Assembly: GCF_001956695.1 (NCBI RefSeq)
Contig: NZ_CP019070.1
Coordinates: 992,001 to 1,056,000 of the forward strand
Length of the DNA stretch: 64,000 nt
DNA from: Poseidonibacter parvus
GTDB taxonomy: Bacteria; Campylobacterota; Campylobacteria; Campylobacterales; Arcobacteraceae
Reading direction: 5' to 3'
The notes under the pieces: generated by a model
Seen by the model: only the letters and a program-made list of their open reading frames with translations
What the model was told of the DNA's origin: nothing
Databases searched by the model: none
Shown here: in pieces, positions 1-9,730 of the stretch
Position numbering within the stretch: position 1 is the first letter of the stretch
How the letters are laid out: each line of letters starts with the position of its first letter
Program-made: the position numbers and the translations under genes

Positions 1-1
1 A

Positions 2-517
2 AAAGAAACTTTAGAGTTTCACTATGGAAAACACCACCAAACTTATGTTAATAAATTAAATGAATTAATTGAAAATACTAAATATGAAAATTTATCATTA
101 AATGAAATAATAAAAACTTCAGAAGGTGGGGTTTTTAATAACGCAGCACAAGTTTCTAACCATGATTTTTTCTGGAATGGTTTAACTCCTAATCAAACAA
201 ATATTCCTTCAAATCTTGAAGATGAGTTAGTTAAAGCTTTTGGAAGTGTTGAAGAATTTAAAAAAGAATTTACGGCAAAAGCAATAGGACAATTTGGTTC
301 AGGTTGGGCTTGGTTGGTTCAAGATGAAAATAAAAACTTAAAAATAATTACAACTTCAAATGCACAAACACCAATTCAAAGTGATTTAAAACCACTATTA
401 GTATGTGATGTTTGGGAACATGCTTATTATATAGATGTAAGAAATGCAAGACCTGCTTATTTAGAAAATTTTTGGAAACTTGTTAATTGGAATTTTGTAG
501 AAAAAAACCTTGATTGA
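2..517 (+). CDS. sodB: Iron superoxide dismutase, C-terminal 171 residues (gene starts upstream of the window)
   Basis: Converts superoxide to oxygen and hydrogen peroxide in the cytoplasm. The reading frame is open from base 2, so the start codon lies before the window. The visible part has HYGKHHQTYV near the beginning, NHDFFW in the middle and DVWEHAYYIDVRNARPAY near the end, which supply the metal ligands (His, His, Asp, His) of the Fe/Mn family. NNAAQVSNH carries the Gln, and TSNAQTP the Ala, that mark the iron type (manganese enzymes have Gly at the first site). The protein ends 25-30 residues after the last ligands, as usual, so the 3' end is intact. A hairpin follows at once. Seen: motifs; known: family chemistry. 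Confidence 0.95.
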   Translation, partial: KETLEFHYGKHHQTYVNKLNELIENTKYENLSLNEIIKTSEGGVFNNAAQVSNHDFFWNGLTPNQTNIPSNLEDELVKAFGSVEEFKKEFTAKAIGQFGSGWAWLVQDENKNLKIITTSNAQTPIQSDLKPLLVCDVWEHAYYIDVRNARPAYLENFWKLVNWNFVEKNLD

Positions 518-519
518 TT

Positions 520-547
520 AATATTTGATTGTAATCAATATTATTTT
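520..547 (+). terminator. Probable terminator after sodB
   Basis: AATATTTGATT and AATCAATATT form a tight hairpin with a 2-base loop, followed by TATTTTG. It lies three bases after the sodB stop codon. The T-run is short, so efficiency is uncertain. Confidence 0.5.
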
Positions 548-596
548 GAAGTAAGTAAGTTATAATCACTGATAATTTATATTATAAGGCTAATTT

Positions 597-1031
597 ATGA
601 AAAAATACTCTTTATTTATTTTATTCTTTATTTTAACTTACTGTTGTAATGCTCAAATGTTTAATGAAAGTGAATCTATTATAAAAGATACAAATACAAA
701 TTTATTATGGGAAGACACAAAGGAAGCTAAGAGTATAAAAAGAACTTTTAAACAAGCTAATGATTATTGTAAAAATTTAGAGCTAGATGGGCATAAGAAT
801 TGGAAAGTACCAGGTTTTATGCCTTTATTTTCACTTGTTGATACAAAAGTTTATAATCCTACTTTATCAAAAAAATTTAAATATTTTGTTTCTGATAATT
901 ACTGGACAAGTAAAACTTTTGGACATGCTACAAGTGGCGAAGCTTTTGTTATAAACTTTCTTTCTGGTGCTTTTAATAGGGAATTGATGGAAGACAAGTT
1001 TTTTGTAAGATGTTACAAAATTTTAAAATAA
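597..1031 (+). CDS. Secreted Lcl/DUF1566-domain protein
   Basis: A 144-residue protein. Residues 1-20 form a signal peptide (KKYSLFILFFILTYCCNAQ); the two cysteines could make it a lipoprotein, but the lipobox is not classical. The rest has the layout of the Lcl C-terminal/DUF1566 domain: LLWEDT, a segment with QANDYCKNLELDGHKNWKVP, a YWTSKT strand and a terminal FFVRCYK. The domain is usually found in surface or secreted proteins and its biochemical role here is unknown. It has its own gap upstream and ends 11 bases before the convergent ureohydrolase gene. Family assignment rests on motif spacing. Confidence 0.75.
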   Translation: MKKYSLFILFFILTYCCNAQMFNESESIIKDTNTNLLWEDTKEAKSIKRTFKQANDYCKNLELDGHKNWKVPGFMPLFSLVDTKVYNPTLSKKFKYFVSDNYWTSKTFGHATSGEAFVINFLSGAFNRELMEDKFFVRCYKILK

Positions 1032-1032
1032 G

Positions 1033-1063
1033 AGAAAATAGATTATTTATATTCTATTTTCTC
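1033..1063. terminator. Bidirectional terminator between convergent genes
   Basis: GAGAAAATAG and CTATTTTCTC form a 10 bp stem with A- and T-rich flanks on both sides. It lies between the stops of the Lcl-domain gene and the ureohydrolase gene and overlaps the last codons of the latter. Confidence 0.55.
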
Positions 1064-2104
1064 ATTAGAAGCTAAAAGTGCTCCACAAAGTTGATATAAA
1101 ATTCTAGCACCTACATTTTCATCCCATCCATTTTTACTAGTTCCAACCTCACATAAATCAAAACCAATAATATTTCTTCCACTTTTGACTATTAAAAATA
1201 TTAGATACTCAAGTTGTGAAAAACTAAGACCACTAGGAACTGGTGTACCTGTATTTGGGCAGTTAATTGGTTCTAGACCATCAATATCAATTGATAAGTA
1301 AACATTATTTGGAAGCTGTTCAATATATGGAGTAAAAACTTCTTTTAAAGATTTTCCATTTGCTAATTCTTCTTTCATTTGTGAGTCATATAAACAAGAA
1401 CCTTTATTTCCATAATCTTTTAATCTATTTGCTTCTTCACTTGAATAATCTCTAATTCCAAATTGAACAAGTTTTGAGATTTTTTTACATTCATTCATTG
1501 CATTATAAAAAATAGAAGCATGAGAATAGGTAAAGCCTTCATAAGCACATCGTAAGTCATGATGAGCATCGACATGAAGTATTCCAAAATCTTCATCTTG
1601 TGTATCATTTAAAGCTTTTATAAGACCAAGTGGTGAAGAGTGATCACCACCTACAACGCCAACAGATTTACCTTTTTTGATTTGTTTGATTGCTTTTTTA
1701 TAAACAGAAGTATTTAAAATATCTGATGCCTCATTTACAAATTTGAGTGCTTTTTTATCTTCATTACCTTTTTCTATGGCATCTATTACTTTAATAGCTT
1801 TTTTTCTAGCTTTATTGCTTAACTCTAATAAATCCTTATCAGTTTCAAGCATAGCAATACCAGCAGTATAAGGTTTAATATAATGGTAGTTTTCTACATC
1901 AAGTTGATGACTTGAAAGTTTAATAGCATCAGGAGCTTTTGCTGTACCTTGTCCATATGACACTGTAGCTTCCCAAGGAACTGGTATTAAAACTAAAGAA
2001 GCTTCTTTGGGATTTAATCTTCCTCCTATAAAACCATCATTTTGAGCAGGTGGTAAGCCTTGTTCTAAAATTTCTATTTCTTCTTCTAATGTTCTGTATG
2101 ACAT
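1043..2104 (-). CDS. speB: Agmatinase/arginase-family ureohydrolase
   Basis: A 353-residue binuclear manganese hydrolase that releases urea from a guanidino substrate; agmatine to putrescine is the likeliest reaction in a bacterium. All metal-binding motifs are present: GGDHSSPLG (residues 152-160), DAHHD (179-183) and SIDIDGLEP (271-279). It is longer than the usual ~300 residues because of an N-terminal extension and a charged insertion near residues 85-145. Substrate cannot be fixed from sequence; guanidinobutyrase, formiminoglutamase or arginase remain possible. It is a single-gene unit on the minus strand, with no polyamine genes next to it. Confidence 0.85.
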   Translation of the reverse strand: MSYRTLEEEIEILEQGLPPAQNDGFIGGRLNPKEASLVLIPVPWEATVSYGQGTAKAPDAIKLSSHQLDVENYHYIKPYTAGIAMLETDKDLLELSNKARKKAIKVIDAIEKGNEDKKALKFVNEASDILNTSVYKKAIKQIKKGKSVGVVGGDHSSPLGLIKALNDTQDEDFGILHVDAHHDLRCAYEGFTYSHASIFYNAMNECKKISKLVQFGIRDYSSEEANRLKDYGNKGSCLYDSQMKEELANGKSLKEVFTPYIEQLPNNVYLSIDIDGLEPINCPNTGTPVPSGLSFSQLEYLIFLIVKSGRNIIGFDLCEVGTSKNGWDENVGARILYQLCGALLASNEKIEYK

Positions 2105-2226
2105 TAATTTTCCTATTTAATAATATGAATAAATTATATGATAAAAAAGTCAATAAAAATGTTAATTTTGATTTATTTAAAAAATTTTGAGTAAAATGAT
2201 TTCAAATATTAAAAAAAGAACTTCTA

Positions 2227-3312
2227 ATGGCAACACAATTAAAATATGTATATACAAAAGAATATATTACAAACCTTGCAATAAAAATCAATGAAATTGA
2301 AAAAAGTTTTGATGTAAATAAGTTTATAAAATCAATTTTTGATTCTACTTGGGATGATTTAGAATTAAAACAAAGAATGAGGCAGATTGCAAATAAGTTA
2401 AATGATACTTTAATTTTTACTTATGAAAAACAACTTGATATTTTAAAAGAAGTTTCAAAAAGCTTTTCATCTTTTGAGGCTATGTTTTTTCAAGATTTTG
2501 TAGAAGTTTATGGACTTGAAGATTTTGATAATTCTATAAAAGCTTTAAAAGTCTTTACAATTGATTCAAGTAGTGAATTTGCTATAAGACAGTTTATTTT
2601 AAAATATGAAGATAAAACTATGAAGGAATTAAAAATATGGGCAAAAAATGAAAATGAACATATTAGAAGACTAGCTTGTGAGGGCTGTCGTCCAAGACTT
2701 CCTTGGGCAGTTTCATTGAGCATTTTTAAGAAAAATCCTGCAAAAGTTTTAGAAATTATTGAAATACTTAAAAATGATAAAAGTGTATATGTTCAAAAAT
2801 CTGTCGCAAATAATTTAAATGATATTTTAAAAGATAATCCATCTTTAGTAATCAAGTTTGTTAAAAATAATCTAGAAAAAACAAAAGAACTAGATTGGAT
2901 TTGTAAACATGCAAGTAGAACCTTACTTAAAAATGGGGATAAAGAGATATTAAAACTTTTTAATTTTGACAAATCTTCACATATAAAAATTAAAGATTTT
3001 ACTTGTGATAATTCTGTAAATATTAATGAAAATCTAAATTTCTCTTTTGAATTAAAAAGCGATGAAAAAATTGGAAATATAAGAGTTGAATATATTATTG
3101 ATTATTTAAAAGTGAACAAAAAACATAATAAAAAGATTTTTATGATAAGCCAAAATGAAATTAAATCTAAATCTAAAAAATTTACAAAAAAACAAAGCTT
3201 TAATAATATGACTACAAGAAAACATTATATTGGAAAGCACTATATTTCAATTTTAATAAATGGTGAAGAAAAAATAAAGAAGGAGTTTGAGTTAAATGAC
3301 ACCAGCAATTAA
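2227..3312 (+). CDS. AlkC-like DNA alkylation repair protein (HEAT repeats plus C-terminal Ig-like domain)
   Basis: A 361-residue protein. Residues ~1-255 are helical and carry the family signature [12 protein letters not shown] (about residues 150-161) of HEAT-repeat DNA glycosylases of the AlkC/AlkD superfamily, which excise alkylated bases such as 3-methyladenine. Residues ~255-361 are predicted beta-rich ([23 protein letters not shown], then [10 protein letters not shown] and [10 protein letters not shown]). This matches AlkC, in which an Ig-like domain is fused to the HEAT domain, so AlkC is preferred over AlkD. The last 17 bases overlap the start of the YbaK-like gene, so the two are probably translated from one mRNA. 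Specificity is inferred. Confidence 0.75.
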   Translation: MATQLKYVYTKEYITNLAIKINEIEKSFDVNKFIKSIFDSTWDDLELKQRMRQIANKLNDTLIFTYEKQLDILKEVSKSFSSFEAMFFQDFVEVYGLEDFDNSIKALKVFTIDSSSEFAIRQFILKYEDKTMKELKIWAKNENEHIRRLACEGCRPRLPWAVSLSIFKKNPAKVLEIIEILKNDKSVYVQKSVANNLNDILKDNPSLVIKFVKNNLEKTKELDWICKHASRTLLKNGDKEILKLFNFDKSSHIKIKDFTCDNSVNINENLNFSFELKSDEKIGNIRVEYIIDYLKVNKKHNKKIFMISQNEIKSKSKKFTKKQSFNNMTTRKHYIGKHYISILINGEEKIKKEFELNDTSN

Positions 3313-3763
3313 TTTACTTAAAAAAAATAAATGTGATTTTAAAATACATAAATATGAACATGACCCACTTTGTACAGATTTTGGAAATGAAGCAGTAGAA
3401 AAATTGGGACTTAATGCAAAACAAGTATATAAAACACTATTAGTAGAATTAAGTCCAAAGCAATTGGCAGTTTGCGTAATTCCTGTTGCAAATCAATTAA
3501 GTCTGAAAGATGTTGCTAATGCTTTTGGTGTAAAAAAAGCTATTATGGCAAATAAAGATGAAGCCCAAAAGGTTACGGGTTATTTACTTGGGGGAATTTC
3601 TCCTTTAGGACAGAAAAAAAGACTTAAAACTGTTTTAGATACAAGTTCACAAGAATTTGAAACAATATTTATAAGTGGTGGAAAAAGAGGTTTAGATATT
3701 GAAGTTAAATCAAAAGACTTAATAAAGCTTTTAAATGCAATTAATTTTAAAGTTACTGCATAG
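3296..3763 (+). CDS. ybaK: Cys-tRNA(Pro)/Cys-tRNA(Cys) deacylase, YbaK/EbsC family
   Basis: A 155-residue single-domain editing protein that hydrolyses mischarged aminoacyl-tRNA, normally cysteinyl-tRNA(Pro), in the cytoplasm. Family features: TPAINLLKK at the N-terminus, KQVYKTLL with the catalytic lysine, [18 protein letters not shown], the [14 protein letters not shown] glycine loop, and the [10 protein letters not shown] segment near the end. Length is typical. The start overlaps the preceding alkylation-repair gene by 17 bases in another frame, indicating coupling. A hairpin follows 18 bases after the stop. Confidence 0.9.
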   Translation: MTPAINLLKKNKCDFKIHKYEHDPLCTDFGNEAVEKLGLNAKQVYKTLLVELSPKQLAVCVIPVANQLSLKDVANAFGVKKAIMANKDEAQKVTGYLLGGISPLGQKKRLKTVLDTSSQEFETIFISGGKRGLDIEVKSKDLIKLLNAINFKVTA

Positions 3764-3780
3764 TATGAAAAAATAAAGAA

Positions 3781-3807
3781 GTTAAAAGATATTTTTTATC
3801 TTTTAAC
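3781..3807 (+). terminator. Hairpin after the alkC-ybaK unit
   Basis: GTTAAAAGATA and TATCTTTTAAC form an 11 bp stem with a 5-base T loop. No clear T-run follows, so it may be a weak terminator or a 3' stabiliser. Confidence 0.4.
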
Positions 3808-3864
3808 AAAGATTTAACTTTTAAAGAGTAAGATTTTAATATAAAACTATATAAGGATTATATT

Positions 3865-6800
3865 ATGTCAACATCAGATATTCAAGCTATTTGTTCTCAG
3901 TTATTAACACCTGATGATTTAGCAGTTGATGATAAACTTTTTGAACAAGTATTAAAAGAAAAAATAGTTACTAAAATATTAGAAAATAAAAAAACTAAAT
4001 ATATAAAAATATTCTCAAAAGAACAACTTTTTTTATCTCATATAACACCATTACTACATAATATTGGTTTTGAGATTATTGATGAAGTTACATATAATGT
4101 AGCAAATGAAAAAGAACTTATTTATATTTCAAGGTTTAATCTAAATGTAGAAAATTTTGAAAAAATTGAAGAAGCAAAAGAAAATATTGAAGCAATAATT
4201 TCTTATTCTTTAAAAGATTGTAGTGTTAAACACTCAAAAGCTTATAGTTTAGTTTATAAAGAAAACCTAGATTTACGAAAAATAATGCTAATACGTGCTT
4301 TTATAGAATATATAGATCAAGCAGTTTTAACAATAAATTCAGCAACAATACTAAAAACTCTTACAACAAATCATATCTTAGCTTCTATTTTTGTAAAATA
4401 TTTTATTACAAAATTTGAACCAAATATTGAAGATAGAAGTGCTAAATTAGAAGCAATTGAAAATAGTATAAAAGAAGAGATTAAAAATATTCCTCAAATC
4501 ATTGATGATAAAATTTTAAATATAACACTGTTATTTTTAAAATCACTTTTAAGAACAAACTACTTTTTAAATCAAGAAACAATCTCTTTTAAAATAAATA
4601 CAAAAGAGTTTGCTAAAGATTTAAAAGGCCTACAACCAAATATTGAAAACTTTATTTTCCATAGAGATTTTTATGGTGTTCATTTAAGAATGTCAAAGGT
4701 TTCAAGAGGTGGTTTAAGATGGTCTGATAGACATGATGATTATAGACAAGAAGTAAAGTCTTTAATGATTACACAAGAAGGTAAAAACTCTATTATTATT
4801 CCTGATGGATCAAAAGGTGGTTTTGTAATTAACAAAAATCAAGCCGATATTACAAAAGAATATTTTAAAGAAATTTATTCATTATTTATAAATGCAAATT
4901 TAGATTTAGTTGATAATATGATTGATGGAAAAATTGTAAAAAATGATAAAGTAGTTTGTTATGATGAAGATGATGCATATTTTGTAGTTGCTGCTGATAA
5001 AGGAACTGCTGCAATGAGTGATGTTGCAAACTCAATCGCAATAAAACGTAATTACTGGTTAGGGGATGCCTTTGCAAGTGGAGGTTCTAATGGTTTTGGT
5101 CATAAAGATTTAGGTATTACTGCTCGTGGTGCAATTATGTCTTCAAAGAGGTTTTTTATAGAAGAGGGCGTTGATATTTATAAAGATGAAATATCAATAA
5201 TTGGAATTGGCTCTATGAGTGGAGACGTTTTTGGTAATGGAATGATTGAATCAAAAACATTTAAATTATTAGGTGCAATTTCTCATAAAGATATATTTAT
5301 AGATCCAAATCCAGATATAAAAAAATCGTTTATTGAAAGAAAAAGATTATTTGAGTCTAACAGTGGTGGCTGGAAAAGTTATGATAAATCTCTTATTTCA
5401 AAAGGCGGTGGAGTATTTGCAAGAAGTGATAAACAAATACCCGTGAGTGCTGAGATTAAAAAACTTTTAGGAATAGATATTGATGTAATATCAGGTGAAG
5501 AATTATGTAAAAGATTACTAACATTAGATGTTGATATGCTATTTAATGGTGGGGTTGGAACTTATGTAAAAGCAAGTGATGAAAATAATCTTGATATTGG
5601 TGATAAGCAAAATGAAGCAGTGAGGGTTGATGCAAATGAATTAAAAGCAAAAATTGTTTGTGAGGGTGGGAACTTAGGTTTTACTCAAAAATCAAGAATA
5701 GAATATGCTTTAAATGGAGGACGAATTAATCTTGATGCAATTGATAATTCAGCAGGAGTAAATACATCAGATCACGAAGTAAACTTAAAAATATTACTAA
5801 AAAGTATTCAAGAACAAGGTATTTTAAATCAAAAACAATCAGAAGAAACACTTGATTCCCTAAAAGAGCAAGTTGTTCAAATGGTTTTACAAAATAATTA
5901 TGACCAAGCTTTTATTGTTTCTATTGATGAAAGATTTTCAAGAAAATATTTAAATGATTATATACGTTCAATTGAAATTCTAGAAGAAAATATTGAAGCA
6001 TTTAATAGAAGAGATTTTTATATTCCCAAAAATGAAAGTATAAATGAGATAATAGATATAAATGGTTCAATTGTACGACCAGTTTTAGGTTCATTAATTT
6101 CATATAGTAAAATATTTGTAAAAAAAATATTAATAGAATCAAAACTTATTGATGAAGCTTTTGCCTTACAATACTTATATAAATATTTTCCAAAATCTTT
6201 TGTTGGAGCTTATGAGCATGAAATATTAAACCATCCACTAAAAAGAGAAATTATTGCAACAATGATTGCTGATATTATAATTAATCATCAAGGTGTTACA
6301 TTTATTTCTGATTATAAGAAATTAGGAAAAGAGAGATATTTATTAAAAATAAAATCTTATTTAGTTGCAAAACAATTATTTGGAACATATGATATTAGAA
6401 AAAAAATATATTCTCAAGACTATATTATGGATATAGAAGAGCAATATAATCTTGTTAATAAACTAGAATATATATTATATGCAAGTACAAGATGGATGGT
6501 AAAATATCTTAAAAAGAATGAATTAGATTCTGTGCATATTTTAGATTATAAAGATGAATTATTTACATTGTTATCACAGGTACATAGAGAAGATACTAAA
6601 GTTTTAATTAAAGGTGATGAGCAGTTTAATCAGTTTTTTACTGTAATTGATTACTTACGATTTGCAATTGCTGCAATTGTTATTAAACAAGATACTCATC
6701 ACTCTTTTAAAGATGTAATAGTATTGTTCTATTCATTAATTCATGAGTTTAATATTCTTGAAATTATAATAGAATTAAATAAAGTGAAAATTACAAGTGC

Positions 6801-7050
6801 AAGTGATATGACACTTCGAGGTCAAGTATTACAATTTATTGAGTTTATTGTAGTTCACTACACAAAAAAAATACTAGAGTTTCAAAGAGTTGATGAAGAA
6901 CCACAAGATGCTTTTTCAAACTTTATATCAAATGAAAAAGCAATTTTTTATAAAGTAAGAGAGCATTTAGATAATTTTATGGCAAAAGAAAACAAAGATA
7001 TTAAAGAAATAGCGATAACTGTTAATCAATTAATGGTATCATTAATATAA
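3865..7050 (+). CDS. Large NAD-specific glutamate dehydrogenase
   Basis: A 1,061-residue enzyme of the large-subunit NAD-glutamate dehydrogenase class; it deaminates glutamate to 2-oxoglutarate and links amino-acid use to the TCA cycle. Catalytic-domain motifs: RGGLRWSDR (residues 281-289), PDGSKGGF (313-320, with the catalytic Lys), KGTAAMSDVANSIA, GSNGFGHKDLGITARGA, the nucleotide-binding GIGSMSGDVFGNGM, DMLFNGGVGTY, and VCEGGNLGFTQKSRIEYA. It has a reduced N-terminal regulatory region compared with the ~1,600-residue proteobacterial form and a long helical C-terminal region. Ribosome site AAGGATTAT precedes the ATG. Monocistronic. Confidence 0.93.
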   Translation: MSTSDIQAICSQLLTPDDLAVDDKLFEQVLKEKIVTKILENKKTKYIKIFSKEQLFLSHITPLLHNIGFEIIDEVTYNVANEKELIYISRFNLNVENFEKIEEAKENIEAIISYSLKDCSVKHSKAYSLVYKENLDLRKIMLIRAFIEYIDQAVLTINSATILKTLTTNHILASIFVKYFITKFEPNIEDRSAKLEAIENSIKEEIKNIPQIIDDKILNITLLFLKSLLRTNYFLNQETISFKINTKEFAKDLKGLQPNIENFIFHRDFYGVHLRMSKVSRGGLRWSDRHDDYRQEVKSLMITQEGKNSIIIPDGSKGGFVINKNQADITKEYFKEIYSLFINANLDLVDNMIDGKIVKNDKVVCYDEDDAYFVVAADKGTAAMSDVANSIAIKRNYWLGDAFASGGSNGFGHKDLGITARGAIMSSKRFFIEEGVDIYKDEISIIGIGSMSGDVFGNGMIESKTFKLLGAISHKDIFIDPNPDIKKSFIERKRLFESNSGGWKSYDKSLISKGGGVFARSDKQIPVSAEIKKLLGIDIDVISGEELCKRLLTLDVDMLFNGGVGTYVKASDENNLDIGDKQNEAVRVDANELKAKIVCEGGNLGFTQKSRIEYALNGGRINLDAIDNSAGVNTSDHEVNLKILLKSIQEQGILNQKQSEETLDSLKEQVVQMVLQNNYDQAFIVSIDERFSRKYLNDYIRSIEILEENIEAFNRRDFYIPKNESINEIIDINGSIVRPVLGSLISYSKIFVKKILIESKLIDEAFALQYLYKYFPKSFVGAYEHEILNHPLKREIIATMIADIIINHQGVTFISDYKKLGKERYLLKIKSYLVAKQLFGTYDIRKKIYSQDYIMDIEEQYNLVNKLEYILYASTRWMVKYLKKNELDSVHILDYKDELFTLLSQVHREDTKVLIKGDEQFNQFFTVIDYLRFAIAAIVIKQDTHHSFKDVIVLFYSLIHEFNILEIIIELNKVKITSASDMTLRGQVLQFIEFIVVHYTKKILEFQRVDEEPQDAFSNFISNEKAIFYKVREHLDNFMAKENKDIKEIAITVNQLMVSLI

Positions 7051-7112
7051 GATGATATTATAATAGTATATTAAGTTTTAGTAATATATACTTAAAAAAG
7101 AAAGGATAAAAA

Positions 7113-7319
7113 ATGAGTAATTTTAATAATGAACCAACAAACGATAAAATTGAAGATTATAATGGAAAAGAATCACCAGAAAAAAGAAATATTGTTAGAT
7201 TAGTAGTAATTCTGATTTTAATAATAGGAGCTTTTTTTGCTTACTTAAAAACAACATCTTTACCAAGTGATTATATAGGTACTCCTGAAAACCCAGGTAT
7301 TAATACTAGTAAAAATTAA
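7113..7319 (+). CDS. Small single-span membrane protein
   Basis: 68 residues: a charged N-terminal tail (about 27 residues), one hydrophobic segment (VRLVVILILIIGAFFAYLK, about 28-46) and a short polar C-terminus. A good ribosome site (AAAGGATAAAAA) precedes the ATG, and a strong terminator follows the stop. No family recognised; topology suggests the tail is cytoplasmic and the short C-terminus periplasmic. Confidence 0.65.
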   Translation: MSNFNNEPTNDKIEDYNGKESPEKRNIVRLVVILILIIGAFFAYLKTTSLPSDYIGTPENPGINTSKN

Positions 7320-7327
7320 ATCATGTT

Positions 7328-7357
7328 AAAAAAGCAAGTTTTAAACTTGCTTTTTTT
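7328..7357 (+). terminator. Strong rho-independent terminator
   Basis: AAAAAAGCAAGTTT and AAACTTGCTTTTTT form a long stem ending in a run of T, directly after the small membrane protein gene. It marks the end of the core-type region; integrase-led accessory DNA begins shortly after. Confidence 0.85.
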
Positions 7358-7558
7358 AATTAATCTTGTGTATTCATCATCCCCACAATGACTTTTCTAC
7401 TATAAAATCTACATAGCCTATTTTAAGGCTACAAGTCCTATTAAGTAGCATATACAAGTTTTTTAAGTGTTCATCTATTAACCCCTTTTAACTCCGTTAA
7501 AACTATATAAAATCTATTTTAGGGTATAAATAGGGTATAAAAAATAAGGGCACTTCTG

Positions 7559-8701
7559 ATGATAAAAACAAAATACACTGGCGTGTATTATCGAGAGAAC
7601 CAAAATAAAACTAAAACATTTTACATTAAGTACAAGATTAAAGGTAAACAGCAACTTAAAAAGATTGGAACTAGTGCAGAGGGAATAACAGCTGCATATG
7701 CTTCTAAATTAAGAGCAAAAGAAGTTTCTGTTGATAGATTAAAAGATGATGCTCCATTTGCTAGTATTGATAAGAATTTGACTTTTGATGAATCTTTTAA
7801 CTTATACTATGAATACTCAAAATATAATCAAAAAGATTACTATACTAATTTGAAAAGATATAACAAGCATATAAAAGACGAAATAGGGCATATGCCTTTA
7901 GCCAGAATAGATAAAAGAGTAATATCAAATCTAAAAAAAGTTTTTTTAAGTAAGGTAAATGATAGAACTAAAAAACCATATGCCCAAGCAACTATAAATC
8001 ACTTCTTTGATTTAATTAGATCTGTTTTTAATTATATTATTAATGAAAAAAGTTTAAACCTAATAAACCCAGCTAGTAGCAAGTCATTAAAGAGATTGAA
8101 AGTTGATAATAAAAGAGAAAGATATTTAGAGCTTGATGAAATAAAGGTTCTATTTGAAGAAGTTGTAAAAGAGTTTGATAGAAAGTTTCAGCATACAGAT
8201 GTGAAAGTAAAAATATTAAGTTTTTTAATGTTAAGCTTTTCAACTGGCGCTAGACTTGGTTCTGTAACAACAATAAAAAAACAAGATCTAAATTTCAAGC
8301 AAAAAACCATACTGATTAAAAACCATAAAACAGGTAAAACATATACAGGATATATTCATCCTAAATACGAAGACTTTTTATTAAAGAGGTGTAATGACTT
8401 AAAAATAAATGACTATATTGTATCAGGTACTAAAGAAGTTTATAAACAGCCAACTATTAACTATCATCTAAAGCCAATACTTGATAAACTTTTTAATAAA
8501 GGATTAACTTCAAATGATTCACAAAACAGAGCAGTGATACACACTTTCAGACACACATTTGCTTCTCACCTCGCAATAGATGGGACACCACTTTATACTA
8601 TAATGAAATTAATGAATCATGAAGATATAAGTCAAACAATAAGATATGCAAAGTTAAGTTCTGACAATGGATCTGTAAATGTTTTTGGTTTACAGTTCTA
8701 A
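7559..8701 (+). CDS. Phage-type tyrosine integrase
   Basis: A 380-residue tyrosine recombinase. Residues ~1-60 resemble an arm-type DNA-binding domain (TGVYYRENQNKTKTFYIKYK), ~65-170 a core-binding SAM-like domain, and ~180-380 the catalytic domain. The catalytic residues are present: Arg in STGARLGSV, Lys in KNHKTGKTY, HTFRHTFASHL (His-x-x-Arg), the histidine in MNHEDISQT and the Tyr in TIRYAKL. It should drive integration and excision of the neighbouring island. No tRNA or tmRNA gene could be found next to it as an obvious attachment site. The stop overlaps the tail of the convergent small gene by four bases. Confidence 0.92.
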   Translation: MIKTKYTGVYYRENQNKTKTFYIKYKIKGKQQLKKIGTSAEGITAAYASKLRAKEVSVDRLKDDAPFASIDKNLTFDESFNLYYEYSKYNQKDYYTNLKRYNKHIKDEIGHMPLARIDKRVISNLKKVFLSKVNDRTKKPYAQATINHFFDLIRSVFNYIINEKSLNLINPASSKSLKRLKVDNKRERYLELDEIKVLFEEVVKEFDRKFQHTDVKVKILSFLMLSFSTGARLGSVTTIKKQDLNFKQKTILIKNHKTGKTYTGYIHPKYEDFLLKRCNDLKINDYIVSGTKEVYKQPTINYHLKPILDKLFNKGLTSNDSQNRAVIHTFRHTFASHLAIDGTPLYTIMKLMNHEDISQTIRYAKLSSDNGSVNVFGLQF

Positions 8702-8949
8702 ATATCCAGCACTTTTACTTGTTTATTGATTATTTGCTCTGCAATAGTAACTATACTATAAAGTGGTTTACTCCTTTGCTTTCCATTAAGTCTAGTAAAG
8801 GGCAATCCAGTTCCATTGTTTCTTGCATTTTCAAGAGCTTTTTCTGTAAGACCTAAAACTTCTGAAACTTCCTTTGGTTCTAAAGTTAGTTTTCCGTATT
8901 TTGTAAATAGTAAATCTACTTGAAATTTGATTTTGTCTTTATCATTCAT
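8698..8949 (-). CDS. Small excisionase-like helix-turn-helix protein
   Basis: 83 residues. The middle part (LEPKEVSEVLGLTEKALENARNNGTGLPFTRLNGKQRSKPLYSI) has the pattern of MerR/excisionase-type winged helices (AlpA-like, HTH_17): a helix-turn-helix followed by a basic wing. Such proteins commonly sit beside an integrase and act as recombination directionality factors or prophage regulators. It is tail-to-tail with the integrase, overlapping by four bases. Role is inferred from shape and position. Confidence 0.6.
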   Translation of the reverse strand: MNDKDKIKFQVDLLFTKYGKLTLEPKEVSEVLGLTEKALENARNNGTGLPFTRLNGKQRSKPLYSIVTIAEQIINKQVKVLDI

Positions 8950-9730
8950 ATTTCTTCTTTCTTGACATTTATTTTCTTTTTACTTTGATAATTATTGGTA
9001 AGTAAACATTAAAATTGTATAAAGATTTATGTGCAATATAATGCGTATGAAATATACTATACAATTAAATATCCTCTATTGAGTTCCTGAATATGCAATT
9101 ACTATTGCTAAATGTGTTATAGTAACTTTACTTTTTAATAATAGTATACTTCTACTAGTTATAAGTGTTAGTATTTTTCCTTTAACTTTGGAGTTCAACA
9201 CTAATTCTAAAAGTATTTGGCTAACCCCGAATTTAGCTGTTAAAGATACTTTACGTTCATTTGAAGTTTTTTAAATTATCTCATTTTAATAGAATTTTAG
9301 AGTAGCAATTTTATCTTTTAAATTTTATTTAGACTTAGTACATTTTAATATTTTAGAGACTAGGGAAAAGTGTTGGGATATGGGATGTTTTAAATAAAAA
9401 TATCACAATTAATGTAATTGGATTTAGTGTCCCGTTTTATTTGCTTATCAACTCTCCTCTATACCCTTTAAAATAGATGCTCTGTAGAATTTTATAATAC
9501 TTACTTTTATTCTTAGTCCTTGAAAAATCCTTGCTTCGTATGCCATTTAATAAGCTTAATAAAAACTAACATTTTATAATTAGTATCTTACTTTAAGTTA
9601 ATAAATTAATTTTAGTTTTTTTAGTATTACAATATATGACATTTTTAATAAATAATATACATTATTCATCGTTTTCTATCAAGTTTTTTTATATTTACTT
9701 AGCTTACAAAATCATATATACTTGTTCTAT
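8950..9730. other. Gene-poor stretch after the integrase
   Basis: About 780 bases with no convincing gene on either strand. The only short open frames (for example 9448-9546 on the minus strand, 32 codons) lack ribosome sites. A stretch at about 9,110-9,275 (plus) is open for around 55 codons but has no start codon and no recognisable product; it may be a remnant. Base composition is very AT-rich. Confidence 0.5.

Noticed and set aside
7360-7558. tRNA or tmRNA end as attachment site of the first integrase
   Set aside because: No cloverleaf, T-loop (GTTCRA) or CCA-like end could be found between the terminator and the integrase.
9448-9546. 32-codon frame on the minus strand
   Set aside because: No ribosome site and no recognisable product; length is expected by chance.
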